64,000 nucleotides of DNA from Ampullaceana balthica (GCA_944989445.1 CALYLW010000067.1:1979386-2043385), one strand, 5' to 3'; counted from the first letter of the stretch, positions 11,660-23,639 are shown. Notes: generated by a model not told the origin, from the letters alone. Made by a program: numbers and translations.

Positions 11660-13052
11660 TAGAGTTAATTCATTCTTAATAGAGTTAGTTCATTCTTTAT
11701 AGAGTTAGTTCATTCTTCATAGAGTTAGTTCATTCTTTATTGAGTTAGTTCATTCTTTATAGAGTTAGTTCATTCTTTATAGAGTTAGTTCATTCTTTAT
11801 AGAGTTAGTTCATTCTTTATAGAGTTAGTTCATTCTTCATAGAGTTAGTTCATTCTTTATTGAGTTAGTTCATTCTTTATAGAGTTAGTTCATTCTTTAT
11901 AGAGTTAGTTCATTCTTTAGAGAGTTACTCATTCTTTATAGAAATAGTTCATTCTTTATAGAATTAGTTCATTCTTTATATAGTTAGTTCATTCTTTATA
12001 GAGTTAGTTCATTCTTTATAGAGTTAGTTCATTCTTTATAGAGTTAGTTCATTCTTTATGGAGTTAGTTCATTCTTTATAGAGTTAGTTCATTCTTTATA
12101 GAGTTAGTTCATTCTTCATAGAGTTAGTTCATTCTTTGTAGAGTTAGTTCATTCTTTGTAGAGTTAGTTCATTCTTTATAGAGTTAGTTCATTCTTTATA
12201 GAGTTAGTTCATTCTTTATAGAGTTAGTTCATTCTTTATAGAGTTAGTTCATTCTTATAGAGTTAGTTCATTCTTTATAGAGTTAGTTCATTCTTTATAG
12301 AATTAGTTCATTCTTTATATAGTTAGTTCATTCTTTATAGAGTTAGTTCATTCTTTATAGAGTTAGTTCATTCTTTATAGAGTTAGTTCATTCTTTATAG
12401 AGTTAGTTCATTCTTTATAGAGTTAGTTCATTCTTATAGAGTTAGTTCATTCTTTATAGAGTTAGTTCATTCTTTATAGAATTAGTTCATTCTTTATATA
12501 GTTAGTTCATTCTTTATAGAGTTAGTTCATTCTTTATAGAGTTAGTTCATTCTTTATATAGTTAGTTCATTCTTTATAGGGTTAGTTCATTATTTATAGT
12601 GTTCATTCTTTATAGGGTTAGTTCATTCTTTATAGAGTTAGTTCATTCTTTATAGAGTCATTTCATTCTTTATAGAATCAATTCATTCTTTATAGAATTA
12701 GTTCATTCTTTATAGAGTTAGTTCATTCTTTATAGAATTAGTTAATTCTTTATATAATTAGTTCATTCTTTATATAGTTAGTTCATTCTTTATAGTTAGT
12801 TCATTCTTTATAGTTAGTTCATTCTTTATAGTTAGTTCATTCTTTATAGTTAGTTCATTCTTTATAGTTAGTTCATTCTTTATAGAGTTAGTTCATTATA
12901 TATAATTTGTTCATTCTTTATAGTTAGTTCATTCTTTATAGAGTTAGTTCATTCTTTATAGAGTTAGTTCATTCTTTATAGAAATAATTCATTCTTTATA
13001 GAGTTAGTTCATTCTTTATAGAATTAGTTCATTCTTCATATAGTTAGTTCAT
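11660..13052. repeat. 20-bp minisatellite, about 69 units
   Basis: Unit agttagttcattctttatag with single-base variants and some 16- to 19-base units. It fills nearly all of the intron between the exons at 13,105 and 11,581, ending about 50 bases from the upstream exon's donor. Confidence 0.97.
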
Positions 13053-13104
13053 TTAAACGTTGATTAAGGTCAGGGTAGTTGGAGATGACGCTTTGTAAGC
13101 TTAC

Positions 13105-13182
13105 TTGAAAAAATGCAACAGGCATTGGTCTGGCCTTTCCAAAAGTCGTTCTAGCGGCCAGTCTTTCATAAACTCCAGCTGG
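13105..13182 (-). CDS. CNBD2-like: CNBD2-like internal exon
   Basis: 78 bases between attttaaag| and TTTCAA|GTAAGC. It reads QLEFMKDWPLERLLERPD followed by QCLLHFF, the helical linker between the two domains. The phase links 13,675 and 11,581 without a break. Confidence 0.92.
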
Positions 13183-13674
13183 CTTTAAAATAAAAACTAA
13201 TACTTCATTAAAACGTAAAGCTACATCTACTAGTATACGTGATTTCATTGACTATAAGTCTAGCATTATTTTACCTAATTTAACTTAAATATACTAACAA
13301 TTTATAGTAGCTGTGTATTAGAAGATTTCTATCATACAGAAAACGATCTTAAATTAACATCGCTAACTGTATTGGAAACTGCGTGCATATTTTGATCATT
13401 ATTACATTCCCCGTGCAATTAATCGAACTGAGAAAATGTCCAAAACTCCTTCCTATAAAATAATCTTCTTGAAACGCAACATTGCAAGCAAATCTAAACT
13501 GCTAGAGTTACGTTTAAAATAGATGCCAGTGAATACAACAACTGGGGTTAACAATTTCATTGGGAAATCCCAACCTAATTTTAGTTTTGTTTGTCACGTG
13601 ATATAGTCACCAAAATAATAATGAAAACAATTGTCAGGAATGGTATTTTCTGACAGTGAAATGTAGCCTCCCAC

Positions 13675-13826
13675 CTTATAAACTTGATATGGTCTGGCAT
13701 TTCCCCCGAGCCGTGACGGGACATAAAGATATCAAAGAAGTCATCTCGGCCAACTGACAGAAGTTTGACAGTGTCATGACTTGTGACAGTCGCGGTCCTC
13801 CTGGAGTGGTGCAGTAATGCAAGCTC
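13675..13826 (-). CDS. CNBD2-like: CNBD2-like exon with phosphate-binding cassette
   Basis: 152 bases between atttccag| and ATAAG|GTGGGA, giving 50 codons plus two bases. It begins ELALLHHSRRTATV; with the preceding exon's FG this is the FGELAL...R-TATV phosphate-binding cassette that grips cAMP or cGMP in this fold. DTVKLLSVGRDDFFDIF follows, the last strand and C helix. The catalytic-site Glu and Arg are present, so ligand binding is plausible. The family is linked to sperm and cilia in vertebrates. Confidence 0.95.
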
Positions 13827-14166
13827 CTGGAAATGTGGGGAGGTCCATCAAACATTTGAAGTCATTACGATTTTATCTTAAATCATCAATTAACTTCCCC
13901 CGATGCTAGAACACAAAGCAAACGGCCAAAAAATGGAGCCGCTATAAACGACTGGGCAGTTATTATTGAATGAGGATAGAATTCAATAAGTCAATAAGAT
14001 AAATTAATTGTATCAAGCAATTGCCTCATTAAAAATAATATAGCAATCGTGTCAGTAACTTCTTCATCTTTTCCATTTATAACAGATAGTCCAGCCCTTT
14101 GTTTTATTTTTCTTGGACCATTTATTGCTTAGTTATTGATGGTGTACAAATGAGATCTATACTTAC

Positions 14167-14243
14167 ACCAAAACTTGTTCCTTTTCTCATCATGGCCGCG
14201 GTCTGGGCCGATGAATCTCCGGGTCTGTTGATGGTCACCAGCG
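14167..14243 (-). CDS. CNBD2-like: CNBD2-like internal exon
   Basis: 77 bases between atttttag| and TTTGGT|GTAAGT, giving 26 codons with the carried base: ALVTINRPG...MMRKGTSFG. It supplies the loop leading into the phosphate-binding cassette. Confidence 0.93.
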
Positions 14244-14340
14244 CTAAAAATAATCGTAATCATACAGTCTATTCAAATGTGTTAATTACGCTTAAATAAA
14301 TACTTTAAAATTCTTACAATAATTTGTGAAAAGGCAGCAT

Positions 14341-14430
14341 GCTGGAGACGCTGTTAGATCGGCACCGATTGTCCAGGATATCAATGTTGTTGTCCAGGAT
14401 ATCAATATTATTGACCAGGATATCAATGTT
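14341..14430. repeat. short tandem repeat, three units
   Basis: Three copies of a ccaggatatcaat-containing unit of about 26 bases. Confidence 0.85.
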
Positions 14431-14559
14431 ATTCAAGTTAAAAATTGGCTTGGATCACTGCTTCAGTTTAAAACAGTAACCTGACCCCCTCACCCCCCCA
14501 AAAAAACACACAGCCTCCGACAACGTGGAGACCATGACAGGTAGTCCCGGCTAAAACCA

Positions 14560-14700
14560 ACAAGAACACATCACTAGAGCTGTTGTTCCTGTCACGGACA
14601 ATCAGTGACTGGAACAAGCTTCCATGAGGATCAGTTGAGGCGACATGGTTTTGTCTATTGTCTCTTGACCTCCAACCTCCAGTCCCTGATACCCTCGAAG
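14560..14700 (+). pseudogene. non-LTR retrotransposon C-terminal relic
   Basis: The plus strand reads LFLSRTISDWNKLP, then a stop, then a decayed tail. The motif R-TI-DWN-LP lies at the very C-terminus of reverse transcriptase domains in many jockey/CR1/RTE-type elements. A sister fragment occurs on the minus strand at about 27.0 kb. Only some 40 codons survive. Confidence 0.55.
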
Positions 14701-15179
14701 AAACCTCTTCACAAAAACATTGGCTAAGCTCTTTACATACACAGGAGGCAAAATCATCAAAACATAGGCCTTTAACATATAGAAGGAGAAAAGAATTCTG
14801 TACCTGAACAATGTAAAACAACAAATTGTTTTTGAAAGGGCAGAACTCTGTGGTAAGAAAGGAACTGATTAGGTAGAAAAAAGTTACAAGCTGAGCATAG
14901 ATTTAGAATTTAATCTCAAGGAAATGTTTTAGTCGTTAACAAATTGCAGTATTGATGTATTCTCTTTGATTAACGGGAACACAGAAATTAAGGAAACTGG
15001 CTGTTAAAACGTCGCTGTCAAACATAAAGCTGCGGCGCTAAAATATATTGAACCCGGAAACACGGTCCGTATTTGGCATGTGTTCGACCAAGTGATGCCA
15101 TTGTTCCAGGTCTTCAGAAGTTGATGTACACAAAACGTCACTTTTCACGAACATTAGCCAGCTAGCTAGCAGATCCTAA

Positions 15180-15309
15180 TCACAAAGTCGAGTTAATGGC
15201 ATAACGAGACACACGTTGGTTTGAACTCTTTTTGAGGTACGTCATAAACATGTCTCGGCTTTTTGATAGATCAAAGGTCCAGTAGACCAGAAGGGTATTA
15301 TCGATGTCA
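15180..15309 (-). CDS. candidate exon B of an unrecognised minus-strand gene
   Basis: After a pyrimidine-rich acceptor (cccgcaccaacag|) one base leads into DIDNTLLVYWTFDLSKS then MFMTYLKKSSNQR, ending in a stop at 15,180 or at a weak donor near 15,213. The leading base fits exactly the phase left by the candidate exon at 17,072-17,187. The phase does not fit the CNBD2-like exons on either side. I do not recognise the protein. It may be a nested gene, an alternative product or a decayed fragment. Confidence 0.4.
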
Positions 15310-15329
15310 CTGTTGGTGCGGGGCAGGAG

Positions 15330-16035
15330 TAACACCACCACCAACCAAAAATCTGATTATTTTACTGTCATAAGCAGAGATGGTGCTAGCATCTAGGCCA
15401 TATAAGCTAACACAATTTTTCTAATTCACGTTTGTTTTCTATCACAATTTAATTCAAATAAAAATATATTCCACAAAAATTTCGTTTCCAATTTAAATTA
15501 CTTAAAATAATAACCTATATAGTGTATGCATTATTTAAAAAAACTCATTCCCTTGAAGACTAGGTGAGCATTGCTCAGTAATTTGCACCAATCTTTAAGT
15601 ACGTAAACCAACTTTAAACCAATGTCTAACGAAATGACAAATCCATCTAAAAGACTGAGTGCATATGGATCATTTCACAAAAGTCTTAAGTGGTTTCACA
15701 TCAAGTTATTTTTGACATAATTTGACACTTAGTGACGCACAAGTCAATGGAGCTCAATGGTTAAACCAAAAGAAATGTACAAGTATCGAAGTTAGTCTCG
15801 GTGATGTGGGAAGTTGGATTGGATGGAGAGGCAGTCCAACCACATTAACAATTATTTTGTCGTTAACTGCTATGCTGGGGGGGGGGTGTCTCATCGCCTA
15901 AAGTTTTGTTCACGATTAAGTGAAAGTTAAAAGATTTTTCATCCTAGGGTCACCAACATTTTCTGCGACACTGGGTAGCCAGTAAGTAGCCACCAAAAGA
16001 TTTTCATTCACCGGGTTCCGAGCAAACCTCAATAA
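15330..16035. other. intronic DNA, nothing recognised
   Basis: AT-rich sequence with a short g-run at 15,878; no exon or repeat is supported. Confidence 0.4.
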
Positions 16036-16039
16036 CATG

Positions 16040-16490
16040 TTAGTATGGCTTGAGGCCTGGTGGTATTGCTAGTGTATGGCTGGGGGTCTGGTTGTATTGC
16101 TAGTGTTTGGCTGGGGGTCTGGTGGTATAGCTAGTGTATGGCTGGGGGTCTGGTGGTATTGCTAGTGTATGGCTGGGGGTCTGGTGGTATTGCTAGTGTA
16201 TGGCTGGGGGTCTGGTGGTATTGCTAGTGTTTGGCTGGGGGTCTGGTGGTATTGCTAGTGTATGGCTCGGGGTCTAGTGGTATTGCTAGTGTTTGGCTGG
16301 GGGTCTGGTGGTATTGCTAGTGTTTGGCTGGGGGTCTGGTGGTATTGCTAGTGTATGGCTGGGGGTCTGGTTGTATTGCTAGTGTTTGGATGGGGGTCCG
16401 GTTGTATTGCTAGTGTATGGCTGGGGGTCTGGTGGTTTGCTAGTGTATGGCTGGGGGTCTGGTGGTATTGCTAATGTATGGGGTGGGGGT
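16040..16490. repeat. 31-bp G-rich minisatellite, about 14 units
   Basis: Unit gtatggctgggggtctggtg plus gtattgctagt. The g-runs are strand-biased. Confidence 0.95.
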
Positions 16491-16756
16491 TAAATAGTTT
16501 GAAGCTATTTTTATCTTTAAAAATATATAATCTTATCTTATCAATTAAACAGTCAACTGAATAGGTTTCACGCGCTTTTTGTCACCACTTTTGCAGAACA
16601 AGAATATTTCATGTAGATCAGAATAGATTTTTATAAATATTATTTGCTCCTGTCAAAAGATTAGCATTGACATATTGTCAACGTATTTGTTATTGTTATA
16701 GTCATGTAAATGCACGTTCTATCCTCAAAATTTTCCTTACCTACAAATTGCGATAA

Positions 16757-17031
16757 GGGGCCGTCCATAAAGTACGTCCTGCTATTTTTGACCATTTTTA
16801 ACTCCCCTCTCCCCCCTGTCACAAACTCACAAATTTCGGACCTCCATCACCCCCTAAAGTACGTGACACTTTCGAGCAAAAATTTTGTTTTTTTATCAAC
16901 AAAATAATTAAAATTTAATATAAAACACCGTGACGTTACATATGGCCGGACCCCCTCCCTTCCCCCCTGTCACAAACTGTCACACTTTCTTACACCCCTC
17001 TGGAGCGTGACGTACTTTATGGACGGCTCCT
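16757..17031. mobile_element. ggccgtccataaagtacgtc MITE, complete copy
   Basis: The left end ggggccgtccataaagtacg is inverted at the right as cgtactttatggacggc. Internal c-rich blocks (ctcccccctgtcacaaact) are also mirrored. No open frame for a transposase. Further copies are at 58,661 and, truncated, at 2,868. Confidence 0.8.
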
Positions 17032-17071
17032 ATGAGAACATGCAGTAGTGGTTTTAGAAAAAAGACTTTAC

Positions 17072-17187
17072 ATTGCTGCTTGATAAACGCCAGTCGCGTA
17101 TAAGGATTGAATGCCGAAGGGATTGTATTTCATCAGAGAACGGCATTTTCGACCTTCAGGTATCGTCTTCATGCCCCACTCATCCAG
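17072..17187 (-). CDS. candidate exon A of an unrecognised minus-strand gene
   Basis: A phase-0 open stretch after ttttcctcttattgagtag| reads LDEWGMKTIPEGRKCRS then KYNPFGIQSLYATGVYQAA, ending either at AAT|GTAAAG (phase 2) or two bases later at an in-frame stop. Codon choice looks coding. If spliced it joins exon B (15,309) in frame. Not recognised. Its phase excludes it from the CNBD2-like transcript as reconstructed. Confidence 0.45.
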
Positions 17188-18085
17188 CTACTCAATAAGA
17201 GGAAAATATGGTTAGCATTCGGGTTAGGTTTAGGAATAGGCTTCTCGATTACGTAAAAAGTTAACAACCTTCCTGTAACTACGTTCCATATAATGGAATC
17301 TTGAAAGTATTCATTCATCTTCTTCTTTTATAATTTTCCTGTGTGTGAAAAGATTGACTCAGTGAAGGGGAAAGAACCTGAATGTGGGTTAATGATGAAT
17401 TTAATAAAAAAAATTCGTTATCAATGAATTTGATCATTTATTAAGCCAGGGCTTAGTGCGCGCTACCAGAACGTTCGGATGGTAATGTCACTTATTACAA
17501 CTTGAAATACAAGACGCTGGACACAAGAGGTAGCGGAAATGAATACGATAGAAATGAGATTGGTTTTTTGTTTGGAGAGGTTTTTTTTTGTATCGTAGCT
17601 ATTTTTAACCGTGTGCATTAGCATGTTTCATGAAAACAGGTGGGTTTTTTTAAGAATAAGAAAAACTCCAAGAAAAAACTCGAGCTGAGATTGCACTGGG
17701 CAGTCAATGTTCAGAAATTGGGAATTCAGAATTAGATAGAATCGGATTAACTTGTTGTCCATTTTTGTTCCGACCCATTAGGCCGAATTTTTATTTTATT
17801 GAATGTGTTAAGGGCAGCCACTCTAAGGAACAGACGTCACTTAGGTGCACGTGTCAATCAATAAAAATCATTTCCTGTTACAGCAGCAGTCACAGATTGC
17901 TGGAATGAACCTACTTCTTTGGTTTTCTTAGGTGCGAACTTGTGTCTGATTCTTTGGATAATTTAGAATAAGAAACTAACATCTACAAGTTGAGTGAAAA
18001 AAAAGTAATATTATTTTAAAGTATGATTGGGAAATGAACTATCAAGTCCGGTAAAAGAAAAAGAAGATGACCACGGCTTCCTTAC

Positions 18086-18159
18086 CTTGACCAGAAACGA
18101 TAAAGTAAAAGTTCTCTGCGAAATGTCCTTGTCGAATAATTGTCCTGTTAGGCGTTACT
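18086..18159 (-). CDS. CNBD2-like: CNBD2-like exon, start of first cNMP-binding domain
   Basis: 74 bases between atcttcactttcag| and GGTCAAG|GTAAGG. It reads VTPNRTIIRQGHFAENFYFI then VSGQ, the highly conserved strand-loop-strand (RQG...FYFIVSG) of the cyclic nucleotide-binding fold. Confidence 0.94.
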
Positions 18160-18321
18160 CTGAAAGTGAAGATAAATCATGTTTCATTGAAGTGTTTTCT
18201 TGTAAGAACGTTAGTATGTTTGTTTATTTTATGGGGTTAGCTGTTTATTTGAGGGGGTTTTTTAAAGTAGATTTTTAAAAATTTGCTATCAATGTGTCAA
18301 CTGCAGGAAAGTACCACTAAC

Positions 18322-18410
18322 ATGTCCAGCCACGCCACCTTGGTCAGTTTCTCCTGCATGTGAAGTGGATACTCGGCAAACGATGGTATGCTCTGTAAAC
18401 CAAACATCGC
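18322..18410 (-). CDS. CNBD2-like: CNBD2-like internal exon
   Basis: 89 bases between ctgttccag| and GGACAT|GTTAGT. It reads AMFGLQSIPSFAEYPLHMQE then KLTKVAWLD, the N-terminal helices packed against the first domain. Two bases carry over to 18,159. Confidence 0.94.
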
Positions 18411-18617
18411 CTGGAACAGAAACGTCCATTGGTCAACATTCAAGACGATGTCAAAAAAGATCTAACGAGTTGCTGCATCTTATTATAGTAGACAAAATTC
18501 TCTATCCGCTCCTCTCATTTTATCCCTCCTTCTCTTTCCCCGTCTCTCATTCATTTCCTCTCTCACTCTCCTCTCACACTCTACTCTCTTACTCTCCTCT
18601 CAATCACAGCCACTCTT

Positions 18618-19250
18618 TTTAAATCCTTTATATTAACTCGTGGCGTCGGCTTGATTGCTTGATGCCTTGAACACGAAAAAGCTTTGGATCGATTTTTCAC
18701 CCACTTCCATGTATGCTAGCGAGCTGAAATTTTGCAGGCAGACACGTACCGATGATAAAAATGATCTGTCAAAATTTCAGATCAATCGAATGTACTGTAA
18801 TTAAATTAATGAATTTTCAGATTATCTCTATTTATCTCTATGTAGCATATTAATTGTTGTGCTAGAGTGTGGCGGTGCGTATTATATTGAACAACCTATT
18901 TAATACTTTCCTGTCGCGCTGTGCGGTGCGTATTATATTGACGATACTTTTTAAAAATATATTCCCGATCTTTAAATGTAAATGCAAGTAATTGCTAATC
19001 TGTCTCGCGGTGCGCACTATGTTAAACATGTTTTTATAACCCTTTTTCCGTGATCAAATCGAGTTGAAATTTAGCAGGCAGACTGTAGTAGTTTTTTTTA
19101 CCATAAATCCTTTATATATGAGATATAACTACAATTCTGGATTTTTGGATTGTCGTGTGATGCGTATTATAATGAACATACTTTTAGTTATGTCTCGTAA
19201 ATAAAGGATTTATAGTCAAAAACTTTGTTTTTTACGGGGTTTTTTATTAG
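18618..19250 (+). repeat. interspersed family R1, full-length copy
   Basis: From aaatcctttatattaactcg to ttttacggggttttttatt. Internal landmarks are the gctagcgagctgaaattttg core, the tcagatcaatcgaatgtac block and three gtgcgtattatattga-type motifs. It sits in a CNBD2-like intron on the opposite strand to the gene. Confidence 0.7.
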
Positions 19251-19435
19251 CTATCGTTATATAATTTTGTATCATTTAAATCGTCGTGTTATTAAACTTT
19301 CATGTCTAACTTGACATAATGGATGGTGTATATTTTTAGTTGAAACTAAACAAAGATATGAAATATTACTGTCAGTAATTGTTATACGATTCCGAGAGCT
19401 TTAGGTTTACTACGGCGGTCAAGTAATTGTTACTT

Positions 19436-19985
19436 CTATTGGTGTACCAGGTTTACAATGACGGCCAAATGGTTACTACTACTGTTGGTGCACCAAATTT
19501 ACAATGATGGCCAAATGGTTACTACTACTGTTGGTGCACCAAATTTACAATGACGGCCAAATGGTTACTAATACTGTTGGTGCACCAAATTTACAATGAC
19601 GGCCAAATGGTTACTACTACTGTTGGTGCACCAAATTTACAATGACGGCCAAATGGTTACTACTACTGTTGGTGCACCAAATTTACAATGACGGCCAAAT
19701 GGTTACTACTACTGTTGGTGCACCAAATTTACAATGACGGCCAAATGGTTACTACTACTGTTGGTGCACCAAATTTACAATGACGGCCAAATGGTTACTA
19801 CTACTGTTGGTGCACCAAATTTACAATGACGGCCAAATGGTTACTACTACTGTTGGTGCACCAAATTTACAATGACGGCCAAATGGTTACTACTACTGTT
19901 GGTGTACCAGGTTTACAATGACGGTCAAATAATTGCTACTTTTTTTGATGTACTAGGTTTACAATGACGGTCAAATAATTGCTAC
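19436..19985. repeat. 46-bp minisatellite, about 12 units
   Basis: Unit caccaaatttacaatgacgg plus ccaaatggttactactactg plus ttggtg. The central units are almost identical; the outer two at each end have diverged. Confidence 0.96.
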
Positions 19986-20006
19986 CTGTGAAGTTGTATT
20001 ACTTAC

Positions 20007-20081
20007 TGTTTGGATTTGTTCTGCTGTTCTACGACTGGGATGTAGCTTGAGAATGCTCCGTACTTCACTGCTTAAATTTAT
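20007..20081 (-). CDS. CNBD2-like: CNBD2-like internal exon
   Basis: 75 bases, phase 0/0, between gtattacag| and ACA|GTAAGT: INLSSEVRSILKLHPSRRTA then EQIQT. This is the helix with the R-TAEQI motif preceding the first domain. Confidence 0.94.
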
Positions 20082-20640
20082 CTGTAATACAAACATTTAC
20101 ACTATTGATTGAATAATGATACACAGTTGCCTACACTAAGAAACTCATTTATTTACACTCTGATATACAATTATTAACATATTTACAGAATTTTTGACAC
20201 AATTAAAGACACGTAAATTATACATTTTAATAAATGTCAAAATGTGTTTTGTAAATGTACATAATGTAGTTTCCCTGAGATGCTCCTGGTTTCCTAACAA
20301 TTGTTTCTTTAAATTTAGTCTGTGTTTCGCTCGCTGTAAACACAACATCAGTTTTGTCTCCAATTTGAAAACAATCACTTCTTCCCTGAGAATCATCCCC
20401 GCCTCCGTTTAGTGTATAACAAAGCGTCATATCACATCACTGTCATCTTTCACAAAATATGTTAATTTCAAACTTATAAGCACTGCCAAGATGCAACTTT
20501 ATAGGCCACCGACCACGACAAACCAATCAAGCAACTAAAACCTGCAAGCTCCACCTATCAGGGAGACAGAGATTTCAAGGAATTATGTGTTGAAGTAGAA
20601 CAACCTCAAATTGTTTCACAGGATTAAAGTTATAGATTAC

Positions 20641-20782
20641 CTCTCGATTGGCTCTGAAGTATGAGGGGTCAAAGTGTAGCCCATATTTCTTCATGTTTTC
20701 TGAAGACGATTCTTCGCCGTCGGATTCTGGAACTCGGGCCAAGTCAGTGAAGGTTTTCAGCAATGCGCTGTGACTATCAGAT
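20641..20782 (-). CDS. CNBD2-like: CNBD2-like internal exon
   Basis: 142 bases between gctatttcag| and GAG|GTAATC. It gives 47 codons with an acidic Ser-rich segment (ESDGEESSSENMKKYG) followed by LHFDPSYFRANRE. The phase matches both neighbours. Confidence 0.9.
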
Positions 20783-20799
20783 CTGAAATAGCAACACAC

Positions 20800-22540
20800 A
20801 GAATGTCATCATTAGCCCAAACTCAGGTCCTGTCATTAGGTTCGTGGGCAAGATCCTGACGTTTTCCTGGCTACTTGAGTCTGACCAACTGGCCACCTTA
20901 AGAGCACAGGCCCAACAGGAACATTATGAAACTGGACATCTCTAAAACTTTATTTTCGCTTGAAATACTATTATCCTTTTGTTGGATTTAATTTTCATCA
21001 TTTAAAGATTTATTTTTTAGGCATTTAAAACAAAAGAAATATTATAAATGTCGTTTGTTTGTTGTTTTTTGTTTTTTTTCTTGTTTTTTTTTAAATTTTC
21101 TCATTATTATTGAAACCCTGAGATCTTGTGTGACAAATTGATCCGTCCCAAGACACTGCTTGAGAATCACTGTTCTAGTTCTTTGTTGCATTAGTTTGAG
21201 GACCCCTATAAGGGTTCATACCCGGTGACAAACTTCTGTATAATTAGTGACCAAGATGGACACACTCATAAAATATATTCTTTCAACATACTATTATTTG
21301 AACTATTGGCTTTCACCATATGAGAATTTCTATTTTAAAGATTTATTAATATATGAAATATGTGCTGTACTCATGAAAATAATTTTATCGATTCAAACAT
21401 TTCAGAGTTGACTTCCTTCCAACTCTGACTTGGAATTCGTGAAGTCGCCAAATTTCTTTTAACTTTTTATTTTTAAAATACATTTTTCATCAACATCTGG
21501 CGTGAAGAGAAGCCATTCGCCTTGTCCATTGCCCCAAAGTGTAGCAATTATGGCGAGTAATGGTTTTTAATGCCTGCCACAAGTCAATATTTAATGCAGC
21601 AAAGCACTTTAGCCGTCAACTCAATGGCTGCATCAATGTGGATTGTAAATGGTTTATTTTCCTGTAGCAGCTAAATTTGGCTTTCGTTTTAAGTTTTATT
21701 TATTTATTTTTTTAAAAATTTTTGTTGCAACAATCGTTTTAGTTGGCTGATCAACTAGTTCTCAAACGTTTAAATTCTTAAATGGCGGATTATTTAATTG
21801 ACTTTCAAAGGATCACAACTAATTCCACCGTGACCCAATATTTTGTTTTGACCACATCATGGCGTTCAAGTCAATAAAATTATGTCTTAGAATTCTCATC
21901 ATGCACCAAGATGACTTTGGAGAAAACATAAACAATCCCATTTTTTAAATTCAGTTTTGCCGCTTTCTTTAGACTTAAATATCAACCTGATTAATCCGTT
22001 TCAGGATACCACTTAATTAAACTTCCGAACATTTAATACTCGCCAGTTTCTCTTAAAATTAAAAGTGTTTTGACATGTGAGTGGAGGCCATAGAGATCAA
22101 AACGTTGGCTAGTTGTGTAAACAATCTTTTGTATATTGAAGTTATCTAAACGTCAGCTAGTAATGTTCTCTAAAATGAAATAATAATCGTAAATAACGAG
22201 ATATGATTTAAAGTTCTTTCAGAATCTTTACTATAAGTATTTTTGTTTTCGATAATAAACTTTAAAAGAATCATTAATTTAAATATTAATCTAAATCTAA
22301 AGTAAACCATATTTTCCTACAAATACACAGTTCTGGAAATATTTTATCGCCTAAGTATTAATGGATATTGATGATGTAAAACTTTAAAATTAAAATGTAT
22401 TTATCTCGTTTTTATGAACTACAGTTATGTTATCTTTAGCTGGGCTTTCTAAGACATGGCTTATAACTTTTCTTACATTCCCAAGGTAGAAGTTGTGTCG
22501 TTGAAATGTGTAAATATAAGAGGTTCTTGGTACTTGTCAT
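20800..22540. other. intron of the CNBD2-like gene, nothing recognised
   Basis: AT-rich sequence with poly(T) tracts; no repeat family or exon stood out. Confidence 0.4.
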
Positions 22541-22554
22541 TGAACAAAATGTTC

Positions 22555-23118
22555 CACATATTGCCTAGATCAGACATTGCCTACATCACACATTGCCTAG
22601 ATCAGACATTGCCTAGATCACACATTGCCTATATCACACATTGCCTATATCACACATTGCCTAGATCAGACATGGCCTAAATCACACATTGCCTATATCA
22701 CACATTGCCTAGATCACACATTGCCTAAATCACACATTGCCTAGATCAGACATTGCCTAGATCACACATTTCCTATTCAGACATGGCCTAGATCACACAT
22801 TGCCTATATCACACATTGACTAGATCACACATTGCCTATATCACACATTGCCTAGATCAGACATGGCCTAGATCACACATTGCCTATATCACACATTGCC
22901 TACATCACACATTGCCTATATCACACATTGACTAGATCACACATTGACTATATCACACATTGCCTATATCACATATTGCCTAGATCACACATTGCCTAGA
23001 TCACATATTGCCTAGATCACACATTGCCTAGATCACACATTGCCTAGATCACACATTGCCTAGATCACACATTGCCTAGATCACATATTGCCTAGATCAC
23101 ACATGGCCTAGATCACCA
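22555..23118. repeat. 16-bp minisatellite, about 35 units
   Basis: Unit attgcctagatcacac with tata, taga and taca variants. Confidence 0.96.
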
Positions 23119-23322
23119 CATGATAAAACGAGACATGAAATAAGGGATAGTTGAGCATAATGTTAAAGCTTTACAAAAAGTAATCATTGTATTGTAAGAA
23201 GTTTCTCTAAATACCTCCAGTTCCTAGAGGGTTGTGAAAGGATTTTTATTTTGAATTTCAGACCTAAAAGCAGCCAGATCACATGGATATTTGCAAATTT
23301 GTGTTTTAATTGTTCGTTTTAG

Positions 23323-23440
23323 CCGTGGTGACACCAGAGTTGGCGAGAAGGGTAAACCGCCCCAGGATATTCTGTATGAGGATTACACTTATACCTCTCT
23401 GCCCCACATGACATCCGCCCAGGGATACGCCTATTGTTAA
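23323..23440 (+). CDS. candidate terminal exon on the plus strand
   Basis: After a pyrimidine-rich acceptor (ttaattgttcgttttag|) a frame with one leading base reads RGDTRVGEKGKPPQDILYED, then YTYTSLPHMTSAQGYAYC, then TAA. The codons are markedly GC-richer than the surroundings, which suggests real coding sequence. An aataaa lies about 80 bases after the stop (near 23,522). Upstream exons were not found and the product is not recognised. It lies antisense within a CNBD2-like intron. Confidence 0.4.
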
Positions 23441-23549
23441 GGCGGCAGCAGGTGTTAGAACATGCATTTTGAAACAGTATTGTATAGAGGACTTGAGAGT
23501 CGTGGTTAACTCATGTCTGACCAAATAAATACAAGCACGAAGATCTTAC

Positions 23550-23623
23550 GTTTTTATGATCGCCTTGGCCAACTTGAGAACGATCTTGACAGCAATGATG
23601 ATTCTTTTAAATCTCTCAGCGAC
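23550..23623 (-). CDS. CNBD2-like: CNBD2-like internal exon (basic helix)
   Basis: 74 bases between tatttctag| and AAAAAC|GTAAGA. It reads VAERFKRIIIAVKIVLKLA then KAIIK, an amphipathic, hydrophobic-basic helix. Two bases carry into 20,782. Confidence 0.88.
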
Positions 23624-23639
23624 CTAGAAATAAAAGTCA

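Noticed and set aside
15050..15150. Possible third exon after candidate exon B
   Set aside because: All three minus-strand frames are open over this short stretch, so the frame cannot be chosen, and the acceptor is weak.
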